DNA of 64,000 nt, taken from assembly GCA_904846145.1 (NCBI GenBank), contig CAJGZL010000001.1, forward strand, positions 1,860,001-1,924,000. The letters are read 5' to 3'. Shown here piece after piece: positions 31,114-41,218 of this stretch. Position numbers and translations under genes: made by a program. Position 1 is the stretch's first letter. Each line of letters opens with the position of its first letter. The stretch is from Psychrobacter immobilis. Its GTDB lineage: Bacteria > Pseudomonadota > Gammaproteobacteria > Pseudomonadales > Moraxellaceae. Under the pieces are notes generated by a model. That model was given only the letters and a program-made list of their open reading frames with translations, searched no databases and was not told the origin of the DNA.

Positions 31114-32319
31114 ATGAGCGCAGAGCATTCTAATACACCATTAGGTATCGTCATTATTGGCGCAGGTCTAGCAGGCTGGCATGTCATTGATGCGATACGT
31201 AGTAAGGATCAGGATATTCCCATTACTTTGATCACGGCTGACAATGGTGATCGCTATCATAAGCCGATGCTAACGATGGCGATTAGTCAAAATAAAAGCG
31301 CTACAGATTTAGTGCGGGCGACTGGCGCTGAAGGGGCGACAACCGCAGGAATAACGCTACTGGCTGATACTAGTGTTAGCGATATTGACGCTGATAAGCA
31401 GCAGTTGCAGTTGATCTCAGCCAACCGCTCTGATCCTGCTAATACTAACTATGCCACTATCAGCTACGACAAGCTGGTGTTAGCGATGGGCGCGCATCCT
31501 ATCTTCCCAAAAAGTCTACCGCAAGACTTGGTTTGGCATGTCAATCATATTGAGCGTTTTGGACAATTGCAAGAAAAGCTAGCAACAGGTAGTCAGCGTA
31601 TTGCTATCGTTGGTGCTGGTATGGTAGGTACTGAAATCGCTGAGGATCTGCTAAAAGCGGGTCATACTATCACTTTGATTGATCTAAATGACGCGCCACT
31701 AGCCCAGATGCTACCCGCACAGGCTACTGCCCGTATTGCAAAGGCAGTTGAATCACAAGGTATTGAGTTCTTAGGCGGCTGTCAGGTATCAGCAGTGACT
31801 CGCAACAGTGATGGTGCTTTGCAGGTTGATTATGAGCTATTAGCGTCTAGCTCAGACGATAAAACATTATCTGAACCCTTAATCGTAGATCATGTCATAG
31901 CCAGCACAGGTCTGTTGATTAATGAGACTTTGCCTACAGCAGCAGGTATTGAGTTTAACCGTCGCACTGGCATTGTGGTCGATAGCCAAACGCTACAAAC
32001 GGCTGCGGCAAATATTTATGCGATTGGCGATTGTATGTCAATTGATGGGGTTGCTTGTCGTTACGTCGCACCGCTACGCGCGCAAGCGGCAACGATTGCT
32101 GATGGTATTTTAGGTCTTGAGCACACAGGTTATGAGCATAAGCCACCCATGATCCGCTTAAAAAATAAAGCTATCTCAGTGATGGTAACAGGCGTACCAA
32201 AAGCGGATGGCAACTGGCAAGTCAAAACCGAAACGGATGACGAGCTGGTAATGGAATTGCTTAACGACAACAATGACGTCAGCTCAGTAGTCACTATTAA
32301 AGCGCCTGCTACGGTATAA
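31114..32319 (+). CDS. rubB: FAD/NAD(P) oxidoreductase, rubredoxin reductase-like
   Basis: This 401-residue two-dinucleotide-domain flavoprotein has an FAD motif GAGLAGWH near residue 17, the rubredoxin-reductase motif DRYHKPMLTMAIS, and a second nucleotide motif IVGAGMVGTEIAEDL. The late YAIGDCMSIDGVACRYVAPLRAQA block is also present. This set matches RubB of Acinetobacter, which passes electrons from NADH to rubredoxin, for example for alkane hydroxylation. No rubredoxin gene is in the window. A TTGGAG ribosome site precedes the ATG. It is monocistronic, with its own terminator. Confidence 0.85.
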   Translation: MSAEHSNTPLGIVIIGAGLAGWHVIDAIRSKDQDIPITLITADNGDRYHKPMLTMAISQNKSATDLVRATGAEGATTAGITLLADTSVSDIDADKQQLQLISANRSDPANTNYATISYDKLVLAMGAHPIFPKSLPQDLVWHVNHIERFGQLQEKLATGSQRIAIVGAGMVGTEIAEDLLKAGHTITLIDLNDAPLAQMLPAQATARIAKAVESQGIEFLGGCQVSAVTRNSDGALQVDYELLASSSDDKTLSEPLIVDHVIASTGLLINETLPTAAGIEFNRRTGIVVDSQTLQTAAANIYAIGDCMSIDGVACRYVAPLRAQAATIADGILGLEHTGYEHKPPMIRLKNKAISVMVTGVPKADGNWQVKTETDDELVMELLNDNNDVSSVVTIKAPATV

Positions 32320-32649
32320 TTACTTACTTAGCTACATAGTGCTAATGAAATTTTAGAATGATAGCCAGCATTGCGTTATTCGCGCAGTGCTGGTTTTTGT
32401 GGATGCACATTTTTGACTGTGTCAATTGATACTTATACCTCTCAAAATAAGTGTCAAAAGGTTTTAAGCATACTTTTCATCTGATACTCAATTTTAATTG
32501 ATAAATGTTGTATCGGTATTATTGACAGTCTTTTGTTAACAGCGCTATAGTAATATAAAACAGTTTCTTCAAGGAAGAATGGTGTAAATAAATAGCCTGT
32601 AAGGCGTTGATATAGAACAATAAATCGAGTAAAAATGAAAGGACTCGTC
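32320..32649. other. Intergenic region before the liu cluster
   Basis: These 330 bp hold the rubB terminator (32364-32398) and presumably the liu promoter. I see no further gene. No clear operator was identified. Confidence 0.4.
32364..32398 (+). terminator. Terminator after rubB
   Basis: The stem CCAGCATTGCG...CGCAGTGCTGG (one G-U pair) is followed by T5. Confidence 0.88.
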
Positions 32650-34431
32650 ATGATACACTCTTCTCAATTCTCTACTGTTGATAATGATACAGACTATAAT
32701 GATATTTTAGCCAATGTTCCACAAATCAATATGGGTGCACAATCCAGTAATGCACCGCTGATTCAAAGCTATGATAAAGGATATGATGTGGCACTTATCG
32801 AGGCGACTATCGGCGACTTTTTTGATGCCATTGTCGATAAGTACCCTGAGCGTACGTCGCTAATATCTTGTCATCAAAACATACGTTGGAATTACCGCGA
32901 ATTACAACAACGCGTCAATCAATTGGCTAGCGCTATTATTGAGATGGGTCTTGAGAGTGGCGATCGTATCGGCATCTGGTCGCATAACAATGCAGAATGG
33001 CTATTAATGCAACTAGCAACCGCTAAAGTTGGTGTTATTTTAGTCAATATTAATCCAGCCTATCGTACCTTTGAGCTGCAATACTCTCTGAATAAGCTTG
33101 GCTGCTCAGCACTAGTGCTCATGCGCCATTTCAAGAGCAGCGATTATGCTCAGATGGTGCGTGAGCTGTGCCCTGAGATTTATCATAAAACCTATAATCA
33201 GCTCGATTTGGTCGAAATTCCAACGATTGAGCGCATCATTTGGATCGATGAGCCAGGCAATGATGAAGACTTTGATTATATGCAAAAGTTTTCAGAGTGG
33301 ATAAGCGAAGGTGACGCTAACGATCCTCGTATTGCCGAGCGGCAAGCTCAGTTAAAAAATACTGACTCAATTAACGTACAGTTTACTAGTGGCACTACAG
33401 GTACGCCCAAAGGCGCGACCTTGACCCATCGCAATATTTTGAATAATGGCTACTTTATCGGTGAGGCGATGAACTTAACCGAAGAAGATAAGCTATGTAT
33501 TCCCGTACCTTTGTATCATTGCTTCGGTATGGTGCTCGGTAATTTGGCGATCTTAACTCATGGCGGCTGTATCGTTTATCCCAGTGATGGTTTTGATCCC
33601 CTATTAGTATTACAAGCGGTAGAAAAAGAGCAGTGTACTGGCCTGCATGGCGTACCGACGATGTTTATCGCAGAGCTTGATCATCCTGAGTTTAAGCGCT
33701 TTGATTTATCCAGTCTCCGTACAGGTATTATGGCAGGTTCTAGCTGTCCGATTGAAGTGATGCGCCGCGTCATCGATGAGATGCACATGAGTGAGGTGAC
33801 TATCGCTTATGGTATGACAGAGACCAGTCCTGTATCCTGCCAAACCAATAAGCATACCCCACTTGAAAAGCAAGTCGCCACTGTCGGTCTTGTGCAGCCA
33901 GCGCTTGAGGTAAAAGTCATCGATACTAAGACGGGCGAAACCTTACCGATTGGCAAGACAGGTGAGCTATTAACGCGTGGCTATTCAGTGATGAAAGGCT
34001 ATTGGGGTAGTCGCTTTAAAACCCGCGAAGCCATTCAAGATGGCTGGATGCATACGGGCGATCTGGCAACCATGGATGAAGAGGGCTATGTCAAAATCGT
34101 CGGACGTAGCAAAGATATGGTTATTCGCGGTGGCGAAAATATCTATCCCGTAGAGATTGAAAATTATCTTTACCGTCATCCGAAGATTCGCGATGTACAA
34201 ATTATTGGTGTACCAGATGAGCGTTATGGTGAGGTGCTAGCGGCGTGGATTATTCCCAAAAATCCTGATAGCTTGACTGAAGAGGAGGTGCGTCACTTCT
34301 GTCAGGAGCATATCGCTCATTATAAAGTGCCAACTTATTATCGTTTCGTAAGCGAATATCCCATGACCATCACAGGTAAAATTCAAAAGTATAAAATGGT
34401 AGAACTTATGAAGGCAGAGCTAGGCTTATAG
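32650..34431 (+). CDS. AMP-dependent acyl-CoA synthetase
   Basis: The protein has about 593 residues from the ATG at 32650, chosen because AAAGGA lies eight bases upstream; an in-frame ATG at 32635 overlaps that site. Adenylate-forming enzyme motifs are clear: [27 protein letters not shown], and [22 protein letters not shown]. The end has the catalytic Lys motif TGKIQKYKM. It joins a carboxylic acid to CoA through an acyl-AMP. Standing first in a leucine/isovalerate catabolic cluster, it probably activates a short branched or medium-chain acid, but this is inference from context. Confidence 0.88.
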   Translation: MIHSSQFSTVDNDTDYNDILANVPQINMGAQSSNAPLIQSYDKGYDVALIEATIGDFFDAIVDKYPERTSLISCHQNIRWNYRELQQRVNQLASAIIEMGLESGDRIGIWSHNNAEWLLMQLATAKVGVILVNINPAYRTFELQYSLNKLGCSALVLMRHFKSSDYAQMVRELCPEIYHKTYNQLDLVEIPTIERIIWIDEPGNDEDFDYMQKFSEWISEGDANDPRIAERQAQLKNTDSINVQFTSGTTGTPKGATLTHRNILNNGYFIGEAMNLTEEDKLCIPVPLYHCFGMVLGNLAILTHGGCIVYPSDGFDPLLVLQAVEKEQCTGLHGVPTMFIAELDHPEFKRFDLSSLRTGIMAGSSCPIEVMRRVIDEMHMSEVTIAYGMTETSPVSCQTNKHTPLEKQVATVGLVQPALEVKVIDTKTGETLPIGKTGELLTRGYSVMKGYWGSRFKTREAIQDGWMHTGDLATMDEEGYVKIVGRSKDMVIRGGENIYPVEIENYLYRHPKIRDVQIIGVPDERYGEVLAAWIIPKNPDSLTEEEVRHFCQEHIAHYKVPTYYRFVSEYPMTITGKIQKYKMVELMKAELGL

Positions 34432-34548
34432 TGAGTTCAAAATAAGATTGATAAGCTAATATTAAAGTGCAATGGATATAAATTTTCCTTGCGTGCTGTA
34501 TCTACGTCAAACTATATCAATAGTTGAATTCGAAGTAAAAGGAATATC

Positions 34549-36159
34549 ATGAGCGCCGTCATTACTAGTGAATTAAGCCCCAACTCAAGCGAATTTCAAC
34601 AAAACAGTGCCGCGATGCAAGCTATCGTTGATGACTTGTATCAGCATCTTAATAAAATTGCACAAGGCGGATCAGAGCGGGCGAGAGCCAAGCATCTAGC
34701 GCGTGGTAAGCTATTGCCTCGCGAGCGCGTAGAGCGCCTGCTAGATGTGGGTACGCCATTTTTAGAAGTCGCACCGATGGCCGCTTTCGATATGTACGAT
34801 GCTGATATTCCAGCGGCTGGAGTGATTGCAGGTATTGGCCGTATCAAGGGTGTTGATTGTATGATTGTCTGTAATGACGCCACAGTGAAAGGCGGCACTT
34901 ATTATCCGATGACGGTCAAAAAACATCTACGCGCGCAAGAGATTGCTCAGCAAAACCATTTGCCGTGTGTATATCTCGTTGACTCAGGTGGCGCTAATTT
35001 GCCCAATCAAGATGAAGTATTTCCTGATAAAGACGACTTTGGGCGAATTTTCTTTAATCAAGCTAATCTAAGTGCGGCAGGTATTCCACAAATTGCGGTG
35101 GTTATGGGCAGCTGTACCGCAGGCGGGGCTTACGTTCCTGCCATGAGTGATGAGTCTATTATTGTCAAAGACCAAGGCACTATCTTTTTAGGTGGCCCGC
35201 CACTGGTCAAAGCAGCAACAGGTGAAGAAGTCAGTGCGCAAGATTTAGGCGGCGGTGATGTGCATACGCGCTTGTCTGGCGTGGTTGATTATTTGGCACA
35301 AAACGACACCCATGCGTTATCCATTGCCCGCGATATCATCGGGCATTTAAATCGCGATACAAAAGTAATTCCTAATCAAATTACCCCGCGTCCACCGCGT
35401 TATGATGCCAAAGAGCTATATGGCATTATCCCAACCGACAAACGCAAGCCATTTGATATCAAAGAAATCATCGCTCGCATCGTCGATGATAGCGCTTTTG
35501 ATGAGTTTAAAGCGCGCTTTGCCATGACTTTGATTTGTGGTTTTGCGCATATCGAAGGGATGCCTGTTGGCATTATCGCGAATAACGGCATCTTATTTAG
35601 TGAGTCAGCGCAAAAAGGCACCCACTTCATTGAACTATGCTGCAAACGCAAAATTCCATTAGTATTTTTGCAAAATATCACTGGGTTTATGGTCGGGCGC
35701 AAATATGAGAATGAAGGTATCGCTCGTCATGGTGCCAAAATGGTGATGGCGGTTGCCAATGCGAAAGTGCCCAAATTTACCGTTATTGTCGGTGGATCAT
35801 TCGGCGCAGGTAACTATGGGATGTGTGGCCGCGCTTATGATCCAAGATTTTTATGGATGTGGCCGAACGCACGTATTTCGGTAATGGGTGGTGAGCAGGC
35901 GGCTTCAGTATTGGCAATCGTTAAGCGTGATAACTTTGACCGTAAAGGAGAGTTGTGGAGCGCTGAGGATGAGGAGGCGTTTAAAGCGCCAATTCGGGAG
36001 ATGTATGAAGAGCAAGGTCATCCTTATTATGCTACTGCTCGTTTATGGGATGATGGCGTTATCGATCCCGCTGACACACGAACTGTCTTAGCATTAGGAT
36101 TGAGCGCTGCTCATAATGCGCCTATTGAAGAGACTACTTTTGGTATTTTTAGGATGTAG
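34549..36159 (+). CDS. liuB: 3-methylcrotonyl-CoA carboxylase beta (carboxyltransferase) subunit
   Basis: This 536-residue carboxyltransferase has [27 protein letters not shown] near the N-terminus, [39 protein letters not shown] and the C-terminal [20 protein letters not shown]. The PNQDEVFPD stretch is characteristic of MCC rather than propionyl-CoA carboxylase. It transfers CO2 from biotin to 3-methylcrotonyl-CoA in leucine breakdown, working with the biotin subunit encoded at 38084. An AAAGGA ribosome site precedes the ATG. It is the second gene of the cluster. Confidence 0.95.
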   Translation: MSAVITSELSPNSSEFQQNSAAMQAIVDDLYQHLNKIAQGGSERARAKHLARGKLLPRERVERLLDVGTPFLEVAPMAAFDMYDADIPAAGVIAGIGRIKGVDCMIVCNDATVKGGTYYPMTVKKHLRAQEIAQQNHLPCVYLVDSGGANLPNQDEVFPDKDDFGRIFFNQANLSAAGIPQIAVVMGSCTAGGAYVPAMSDESIIVKDQGTIFLGGPPLVKAATGEEVSAQDLGGGDVHTRLSGVVDYLAQNDTHALSIARDIIGHLNRDTKVIPNQITPRPPRYDAKELYGIIPTDKRKPFDIKEIIARIVDDSAFDEFKARFAMTLICGFAHIEGMPVGIIANNGILFSESAQKGTHFIELCCKRKIPLVFLQNITGFMVGRKYENEGIARHGAKMVMAVANAKVPKFTVIVGGSFGAGNYGMCGRAYDPRFLWMWPNARISVMGGEQAASVLAIVKRDNFDRKGELWSAEDEEAFKAPIREMYEEQGHPYYATARLWDDGVIDPADTRTVLALGLSAAHNAPIEETTFGIFRM

Positions 36160-36188
36160 ATTAGGTAATAGTCTGAAAAGAGAGGTAA

Positions 36189-36242
36189 GGTGGGTTATTT
36201 CCCCAAATTCTTATAGAGAATGCAGATAAAACGTAACCCGCC
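36189..36242. repeat. REP-like inverted repeat between liuB and liuC
   Basis: The arms GGTGGGTTA (36189-36197) and TAACCCGCC (36234-36242) pair with one G-U position. It resembles GGTTA..GCGTAACC elements seen elsewhere in the window, such as 42442-42476. Confidence 0.4.
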
Positions 36243-36306
36243 ATTTTATAAAGTGCTAAGCCAAAATGACCTTGATGAGCAGCATGAAAAACAGGAATAA
36301 CTGAAT

Positions 36307-37098
36307 ATGACTAACTATAAAAACTTACTAGTAACGATAGAAAATCACGTTGCAACAGTAACTTTAAATCGTCCTGAGATTCGCAATGCTTTTAATGATG
36401 AGATGATTAGCGAGTTGACATCCGTTTTTGAGCGATTAGGTCAAACTGATGACGTTCGGGTGATTGTGTTAGCAGCGGCGGGCAAAGCTTTTTGTGCAGG
36501 AGCCGATCTAAACTGGATGCGCGCGATGGCAGATTATGACTATGAAGAAAACCTAGCCGATGCCGATAAGCTAGCGCAAATGCTTAAGATTATTTACGAC
36601 TGTCCAAAGCCAACAGTTGCTGCTATTCAAGGTGACGTTTATGCGGGCGGTATGGGATTAGTTGCGGTTTGTGATATTGCTATCGCGGTTAAAAATGCTA
36701 ACTTTTGTCTTAGCGAAGTACGTTTAGGTCTCGCTCCAGCGACGATTAGCCCTTATGTCATAAAGGCCTTGGGCGCGCGTGCTTCACAACGTTACTTTTT
36801 AACCGCTGAAGTATTCGATGCCAAAAAAGCGCGTCAACTTGGCTTTATTCACGAGCGAGTTAATGCAGACGAGTTGCAAGATAGCGTGGCTGTAATAGGT
36901 GCCAAGATTGTCAATAATAGTCCTGAAGCGGTTAAGACGTGCAAGCGACTTTTGCATGATATTGCAGGCGAAACTATTACGGATAGGTTAATCGCTGACA
37001 CGGTAAAAGAGATTGCCGATATTCGCTCGTCAAAGCAAGGTAAGGAAGGCGTGCAAGCGTTTTTGCAAAAGCGTAAGCCTGATTGGTTCGTACAGTAA
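36307..37098 (+). CDS. liuC: Enoyl-CoA hydratase, probable methylglutaconyl-CoA hydratase
   Basis: This 263-residue crotonase-fold enzyme has LNRPEIRNAFNDEMI near the N-terminus, the oxyanion block AAAGKAFCAGADLNWMR, and GDVYAGGMGLVAVCDIAIA followed by LSEVRLGLAPATISPYV. The catalytic acid is in the SEVRLG segment. AGADLNWM is typical of the liuC type. In the liu pathway it hydrates 3-methylglutaconyl-CoA to HMG-CoA, and its place between liuB and liuD supports that step. An AGGA ribosome site precedes the ATG. An IS5-family element follows immediately. Confidence 0.92.
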   Translation: MTNYKNLLVTIENHVATVTLNRPEIRNAFNDEMISELTSVFERLGQTDDVRVIVLAAAGKAFCAGADLNWMRAMADYDYEENLADADKLAQMLKIIYDCPKPTVAAIQGDVYAGGMGLVAVCDIAIAVKNANFCLSEVRLGLAPATISPYVIKALGARASQRYFLTAEVFDAKKARQLGFIHERVNADELQDSVAVIGAKIVNNSPEAVKTCKRLLHDIAGETITDRLIADTVKEIADIRSSKQGKEGVQAFLQKRKPDWFVQ

Positions 37099-37128
37099 TA
37101 ACGATAAGCAATTAAACAATCTTCAATA

Positions 37129-38040
37129 GACCTCTTGCAAAAGTAGTTGTAAGACACAACATATATTATTGAACTCTACTTACTTAATAGATATGCCAAA
37201 CATAGATAAGCTACTCAAACAAAGTGACGCTGGTTTTAAACGCTACACTGGCATTCATAAAGCCACCTTTTATGACATGCTTGATGCCATGCAAGAGCAT
37301 GAAGCATCTAAGACCAAATCAGGCAGACCAAGTGTGCTCAGTCTTAAGGAGCAGATACTACTCGCCCTGACTTATTGGCGTGAATACCGCACGCTTTATC
37401 ATATCAGTATGGACTTTGGTATTCATGAGTCTTCTGCTAGCCGTATCATTCGTAAAGTAGAAGACATCCTGATTGACTCTGGCAAGTTTGAATTGCCTAA
37501 AAAGTTGCCTAGTCGTGTCGATGAGGATACCAATTGGTCAGTCGTCATTGTCGATGCCACCGAAACCCCAATTGAGCGTCCAAAAAAAACCAAAGAGACT
37601 ACTATAGCGGTAAGAAAAAACAACACACCTTAAAAGCGCAGGTTATCGTCCATTGGCAAACAGGGTTGATACTTGATGTGCAAACCTGTAAAGGGTCAAT
37701 CCACGATTTTAAGCTGTATAAAGATACTTGTCCTGATTGGTTACCTGAGAATACTAACTATCTAGCAGACAGTGGTTATCAGGGTATAGCAAATCTACAT
37801 AACCAAACTTTCACACCATTTAAGAAACCTCGTGGTGGTCAGTTATTGGAGATATGCAAACAGGCCAATCACTATCTGGCAAAGTTCCGTATTGTGGTTG
37901 AGCACAAAATAGGCTTAATCAAGTTGTTTAAAATCGTGGCTCATAAATATCGCAACCGTCGTCAGCGCTATGATCTTAGAATGAAGCTGTTTGCTGGTAT
38001 CATTAATTCCGAGCTTAGACTATGACTTTTGCAAGAGGTC
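37129..38040 (+). mobile_element. IS5-family insertion sequence (912 bp), two-frame type
   Basis: The ends are perfect inverted repeats, GACCTCTTGCAAAAGT at the left and its complement at the right, flanked by TA on both sides (37127-37128, 38041-38042). The element lies between liuC and liuD in the direction of the operon. The transposase is split across two frames joined at an A8 run, the layout of the IS427 group of IS5. I see only one copy in the window. Confidence 0.9.
37193..38025 (+). CDS. IS5-family transposase made by -1 frameshifting (orfA/orfB)
   Basis: Frame 1 (from 37193, or a TTG at 37169) encodes the N-terminal helix-turn-helix part (MPNIDKLLKQSDAGFKRYTG, LTYWREYRTLYHISMDFGIHESSASRI) and the first acid in VIVDATETPIERP, then stops at 37633. 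The other frame supplies YYSGKKKQHTLKAQVIV, LADSGYQGI and the terminal VVEHKIGLIKLFKI. Slipping back one base in the A8 run at 37582-37589 (CCA AAA AAA ACC) joins them into a 277-residue protein with all three DDE acids. This is probably programmed frameshifting rather than decay. Confidence 0.82.
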
Positions 38041-38083
38041 TAATAAAACAGTAAACAAATAAATACTAAGCATGGGACTCACT

Positions 38084-40204
38084 ATGTTCTCTAAAATTTT
38101 GATCGCCAACCGTGGTGAAATTGCTTGCCGAGTAGCGGCTACTGCCAAGCGTTTAGGCGTTCGCACCGTTGCTGTCTACTCTGACGCGGACCGCCATGCC
38201 AAGCACGTAGCAGTCTGTGATGAAGCCGTCTACCTTGGCGGCTCTGCACCAAAAGACAGCTATCTTAAAGGTGATGCTATCATTGCTATTGCCAAGGAGC
38301 GCGGCGCACAGGCCATTCACCCAGGCTATGGGTTTTTGAGTGAGAACGCCGACTTCGCGCAGGCATGTATAGACGCAAGCTTAGTGTTTATTGGACCATC
38401 TGCTGATGCTATTCGAGCGATGGGCGGCAAATCAGAGTCTAAGCGCTTGATGGAAGCGGCAAACGTACCGCTGATTCCGGGCTATCATGGTGATAATCAA
38501 GATGCTAAATTCCTGCAAACGCAAGCGGATGAGATTGGCTATCCCGTGCTGATTAAAGCCAGTGCAGGTGGCGGCGGTAAGGGCATGCGTATTGTTGAAA
38601 ATAGCAAAGCGTTTAGCGACTTATTAGACTCTTGTCGCCGTGAAGCCATTACTAGCTTTGGTAATGACCAAGTCCTCATCGAAAAGTACGCCCTCAAACC
38701 GCGCCATATCGAAATCCAAGTCTTCGGTGATAGTCACGGTAATTACGTGCATCTGTTCGAGCGTGATTGCTCTGTGCAACGTCGTCATCAAAAGGTGCTA
38801 GAAGAAGCGCCTGCGCCTGACGTCGATGAGTCCATGCGTAGCGCTATGGGCAAGGCGGCGATAGAAGCGGCGCGCGCAGTTGAATATGTCGGTGCGGGTA
38901 CGGTGGAGTTTATCGTTGAGCAGCGTCCCGAGGGTATGAGTTTTTATTTTATGGAGATGAATACTCGCCTGCAAGTCGAGCATCCTGTGACCGAAGCGAT
39001 TACGGGCGTGGATTTGGTTGAATGGCAATTACTAGTTGCTGCTGGTCAGAAATTACCTAAATCTCAAGAGGATCTGAAGATAAACGGTCATGCGGTTGAG
39101 GCGCGAATTTGTGCTGAAAATCCAGATAATGATTTCTTGCCTGCGACGGGCACGCTGTTTAGTTATCAAAAGCCAGCACACAGTACTTTTATCATTGATG
39201 AAAATGGCAAAGATGTCCGTATCGATGATGGCGTACGCGAAGGCGATGTGATTAGTCCATTTTACGACTCTATGATTGCCAAGCTCATCGTCCATGCTCC
39301 GACTCGCGCGCAAGCTTTAGCGAAGCTGGATCGCGCTTTAGCTTTAACCCGCATTGTTGGACTGCCCAATAATGTAGCATTTTTACGTTATGTCATTAAC
39401 ACTGACTCTTTTAGTCAGCCAAATCTTGATACTGCTTTGATTGAACGTGAAGCGGATGAGCTGTTTAATCAGCAGCCACTTGAGCTATCAACGCTGGCTA
39501 CTACTGCGATTGTACAGCAGCTGGCGAATGAGTTTAAAGCTGCTAATGCTAATAGTCATTATAAGTATGATCCCTTTAATCGACCTTCAGGATTCCGTGC
39601 TTATACGAATTATATGCGCAAGTTTAGTTTGTCTTATGATCAGCAGCCCTATGTTGCAAATATCAGCAAATGGCAGAATATTAATATTGATGCAGATAAG
39701 AAAAGCGCAGAGAATCTAAGTCACTTTAAGCTAGTAATTAAACATGACCTAGTTGGTAGCGAGCAAGCTGAGGCATCAGTTACACCTGTCTTTGAAGGAC
39801 AAGTCAGCTATAGTAGTGATGACGCGCACAATCATACTCTATGGCTAAATGGCGCACGTATTAGTGCCCAAAGCTGGATCTATAACGATACGATACATGT
39901 TTTCACCGATGCTGGTCGTGATCAGATTAAACTCATCGATGTCATGGCGTATGTCGGTGAAGAGTCTGCCGCAGTAGGCAGTCTAAAGTCGCCGATGCCA
40001 GGACAAGTGATTGCTTTTAAAGTAGCGGTTGGGGATAGTGTCAATCAAGGTGATGCGCTCGCTGTGATTGAAGCGATGAAAATTGAGCATACCATCACTG
40101 CACCAACGGATGGGGTAGTAGCTGAACTGTTATTTGCAGCGGGTGACTTGGTCGCTGATGGTGATGAGCTATTACGTATTGATAGTGAGACCAGCGAAGT
40201 TTAA
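38084..40204 (+). CDS. liuD: 3-methylcrotonyl-CoA carboxylase alpha (biotin) subunit
   Basis: The protein has about 706 residues from the ATG at 38084 (MFSKILIANRGEIACRV); an in-frame ATG at 38072 adds four residues. Order: biotin carboxylase N-domain, ATP-grasp domain with KASAGGGGKGMRIV, ERDCSVQRRHQKVLEEAPAP and MNTRLQVEHPVTE, a BT linker region, and a C-terminal biotinyl domain with AVIEAMKIEH. The biotinylated Lys sits in AMKIE, where most homologues have AMKME. It carboxylates biotin with ATP for the liuB product. The biotin ligase gene birA is 3 kb downstream on the other strand. Expression may be affected by the IS just upstream. Confidence 0.95.
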   Translation: MFSKILIANRGEIACRVAATAKRLGVRTVAVYSDADRHAKHVAVCDEAVYLGGSAPKDSYLKGDAIIAIAKERGAQAIHPGYGFLSENADFAQACIDASLVFIGPSADAIRAMGGKSESKRLMEAANVPLIPGYHGDNQDAKFLQTQADEIGYPVLIKASAGGGGKGMRIVENSKAFSDLLDSCRREAITSFGNDQVLIEKYALKPRHIEIQVFGDSHGNYVHLFERDCSVQRRHQKVLEEAPAPDVDESMRSAMGKAAIEAARAVEYVGAGTVEFIVEQRPEGMSFYFMEMNTRLQVEHPVTEAITGVDLVEWQLLVAAGQKLPKSQEDLKINGHAVEARICAENPDNDFLPATGTLFSYQKPAHSTFIIDENGKDVRIDDGVREGDVISPFYDSMIAKLIVHAPTRAQALAKLDRALALTRIVGLPNNVAFLRYVINTDSFSQPNLDTALIEREADELFNQQPLELSTLATTAIVQQLANEFKAANANSHYKYDPFNRPSGFRAYTNYMRKFSLSYDQQPYVANISKWQNINIDADKKSAENLSHFKLVIKHDLVGSEQAEASVTPVFEGQVSYSSDDAHNHTLWLNGARISAQSWIYNDTIHVFTDAGRDQIKLIDVMAYVGEESAAVGSLKSPMPGQVIAFKVAVGDSVNQGDALAVIEAMKIEHTITAPTDGVVAELLFAAGDLVADGDELLRIDSETSEV

Positions 40205-40215
40205 GGATAATAACT

Positions 40216-41136
40216 ATGAATAACGCTTATCCAAAGCACGTTTCTATCGTTGACGTCAGTCCGCGTGATGGACTACAAAACGAGTCAAAGACAGTGCCGA
40301 CAGCGGTCAAGCAAGCGCTAATCGAAGATTTAATCGCGGCAGGAGTTAAGAAGATTGAAACCACTAGCTTTGTCTCCCCTAAATGGGTGCCACAGATGGG
40401 CGATAATAGTGACTTGATGACCGCGCTTATGCCTAGCAGATCGAATGACGTTATCTATTCTGTGCTTGTGCCCAATATGCGCGGCTTTGAGAATGCTATT
40501 GTGCATCGCCCTGATGAGGTGGTTATCTTTGCTTCCGCTAGCGAAACCTTTAGTCAAAAAAATATCAATTGTAGTATCGATGAGAGCATTGCGCGTTTTG
40601 CACCAGTAGCCGCTGCTGCCAAGGCGCAAGGTATAAAGGTTCGTGGTGTGATCTCTTGCACGGTCGGCTGTCCTTATGAGGGCGAGATTGACCCCAGCCA
40701 AGTCGCTTATGTCACCAAACGCTTAGTAGCAATCGGTGCGGAGCAGATCGGCATCGCTGATACCATTGGGGTAGGCACACCTATAAAGGTAAAAAAGGCT
40801 TTGCAAGCCGCATTAGAATATATAGATATTGAACATATCTCAGGGCATTTCCATGATACTTATGGGCAAGCGCTAAGCAATACTTTAGCGGCGCTTGAGA
40901 TGGGTGTTAACGAATTTGATACCTCAGTAGCGGGCTTAGGTGGATGTCCCTATGCCAAGGGCGCTACGGGCAATGTCGCAACCGAAGATGTGGTGTATAT
41001 GCTGCATGGCATGGGTATCTATACTGGTATTGATTTAGATAAATTAGTTGTCGCAGGCGAGCGCATTAGCGCATTTTTAGGACGCCGTAACGACTCTAAC
41101 GTCGCGCGTGCTTTGATTAATAAGCGTAATTCTTGA
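40216..41136 (+). CDS. liuE: Hydroxymethylglutaryl-CoA lyase
   Basis: This 306-residue TIM-barrel lyase cleaves HMG-CoA to acetoacetate and acetyl-CoA, the last step of leucine catabolism. It has VSPRDGLQNE near the N-terminus, FVSPKWVPQMGD, CTVGCPYEG, GHFHDTYGQAL with metal-binding His residues, and the signature cysteine loop GLGGCPYAKGATGN. An AAGGA ribosome site precedes the ATG, 12 bases after the liuD stop, so the two are co-transcribed. Confidence 0.96.
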   Translation: MNNAYPKHVSIVDVSPRDGLQNESKTVPTAVKQALIEDLIAAGVKKIETTSFVSPKWVPQMGDNSDLMTALMPSRSNDVIYSVLVPNMRGFENAIVHRPDEVVIFASASETFSQKNINCSIDESIARFAPVAAAAKAQGIKVRGVISCTVGCPYEGEIDPSQVAYVTKRLVAIGAEQIGIADTIGVGTPIKVKKALQAALEYIDIEHISGHFHDTYGQALSNTLAALEMGVNEFDTSVAGLGGCPYAKGATGNVATEDVVYMLHGMGIYTGIDLDKLVVAGERISAFLGRRNDSNVARALINKRNS

Positions 41137-41218
41137 AGACGACCTTTTAAGACTAGGCTCTAAAAATAAATTTTAAAAAATATCAAAATTTAAAACATCA
41201 AATAATTAAGGATAGATA

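Noticed and set aside
37169..38025. IS5-type transposase as a simple pseudogene
   Set aside because: The frame change falls at an A8 slippery run and all three DDE acids are kept in the joined product, so programmed frameshifting is more likely.
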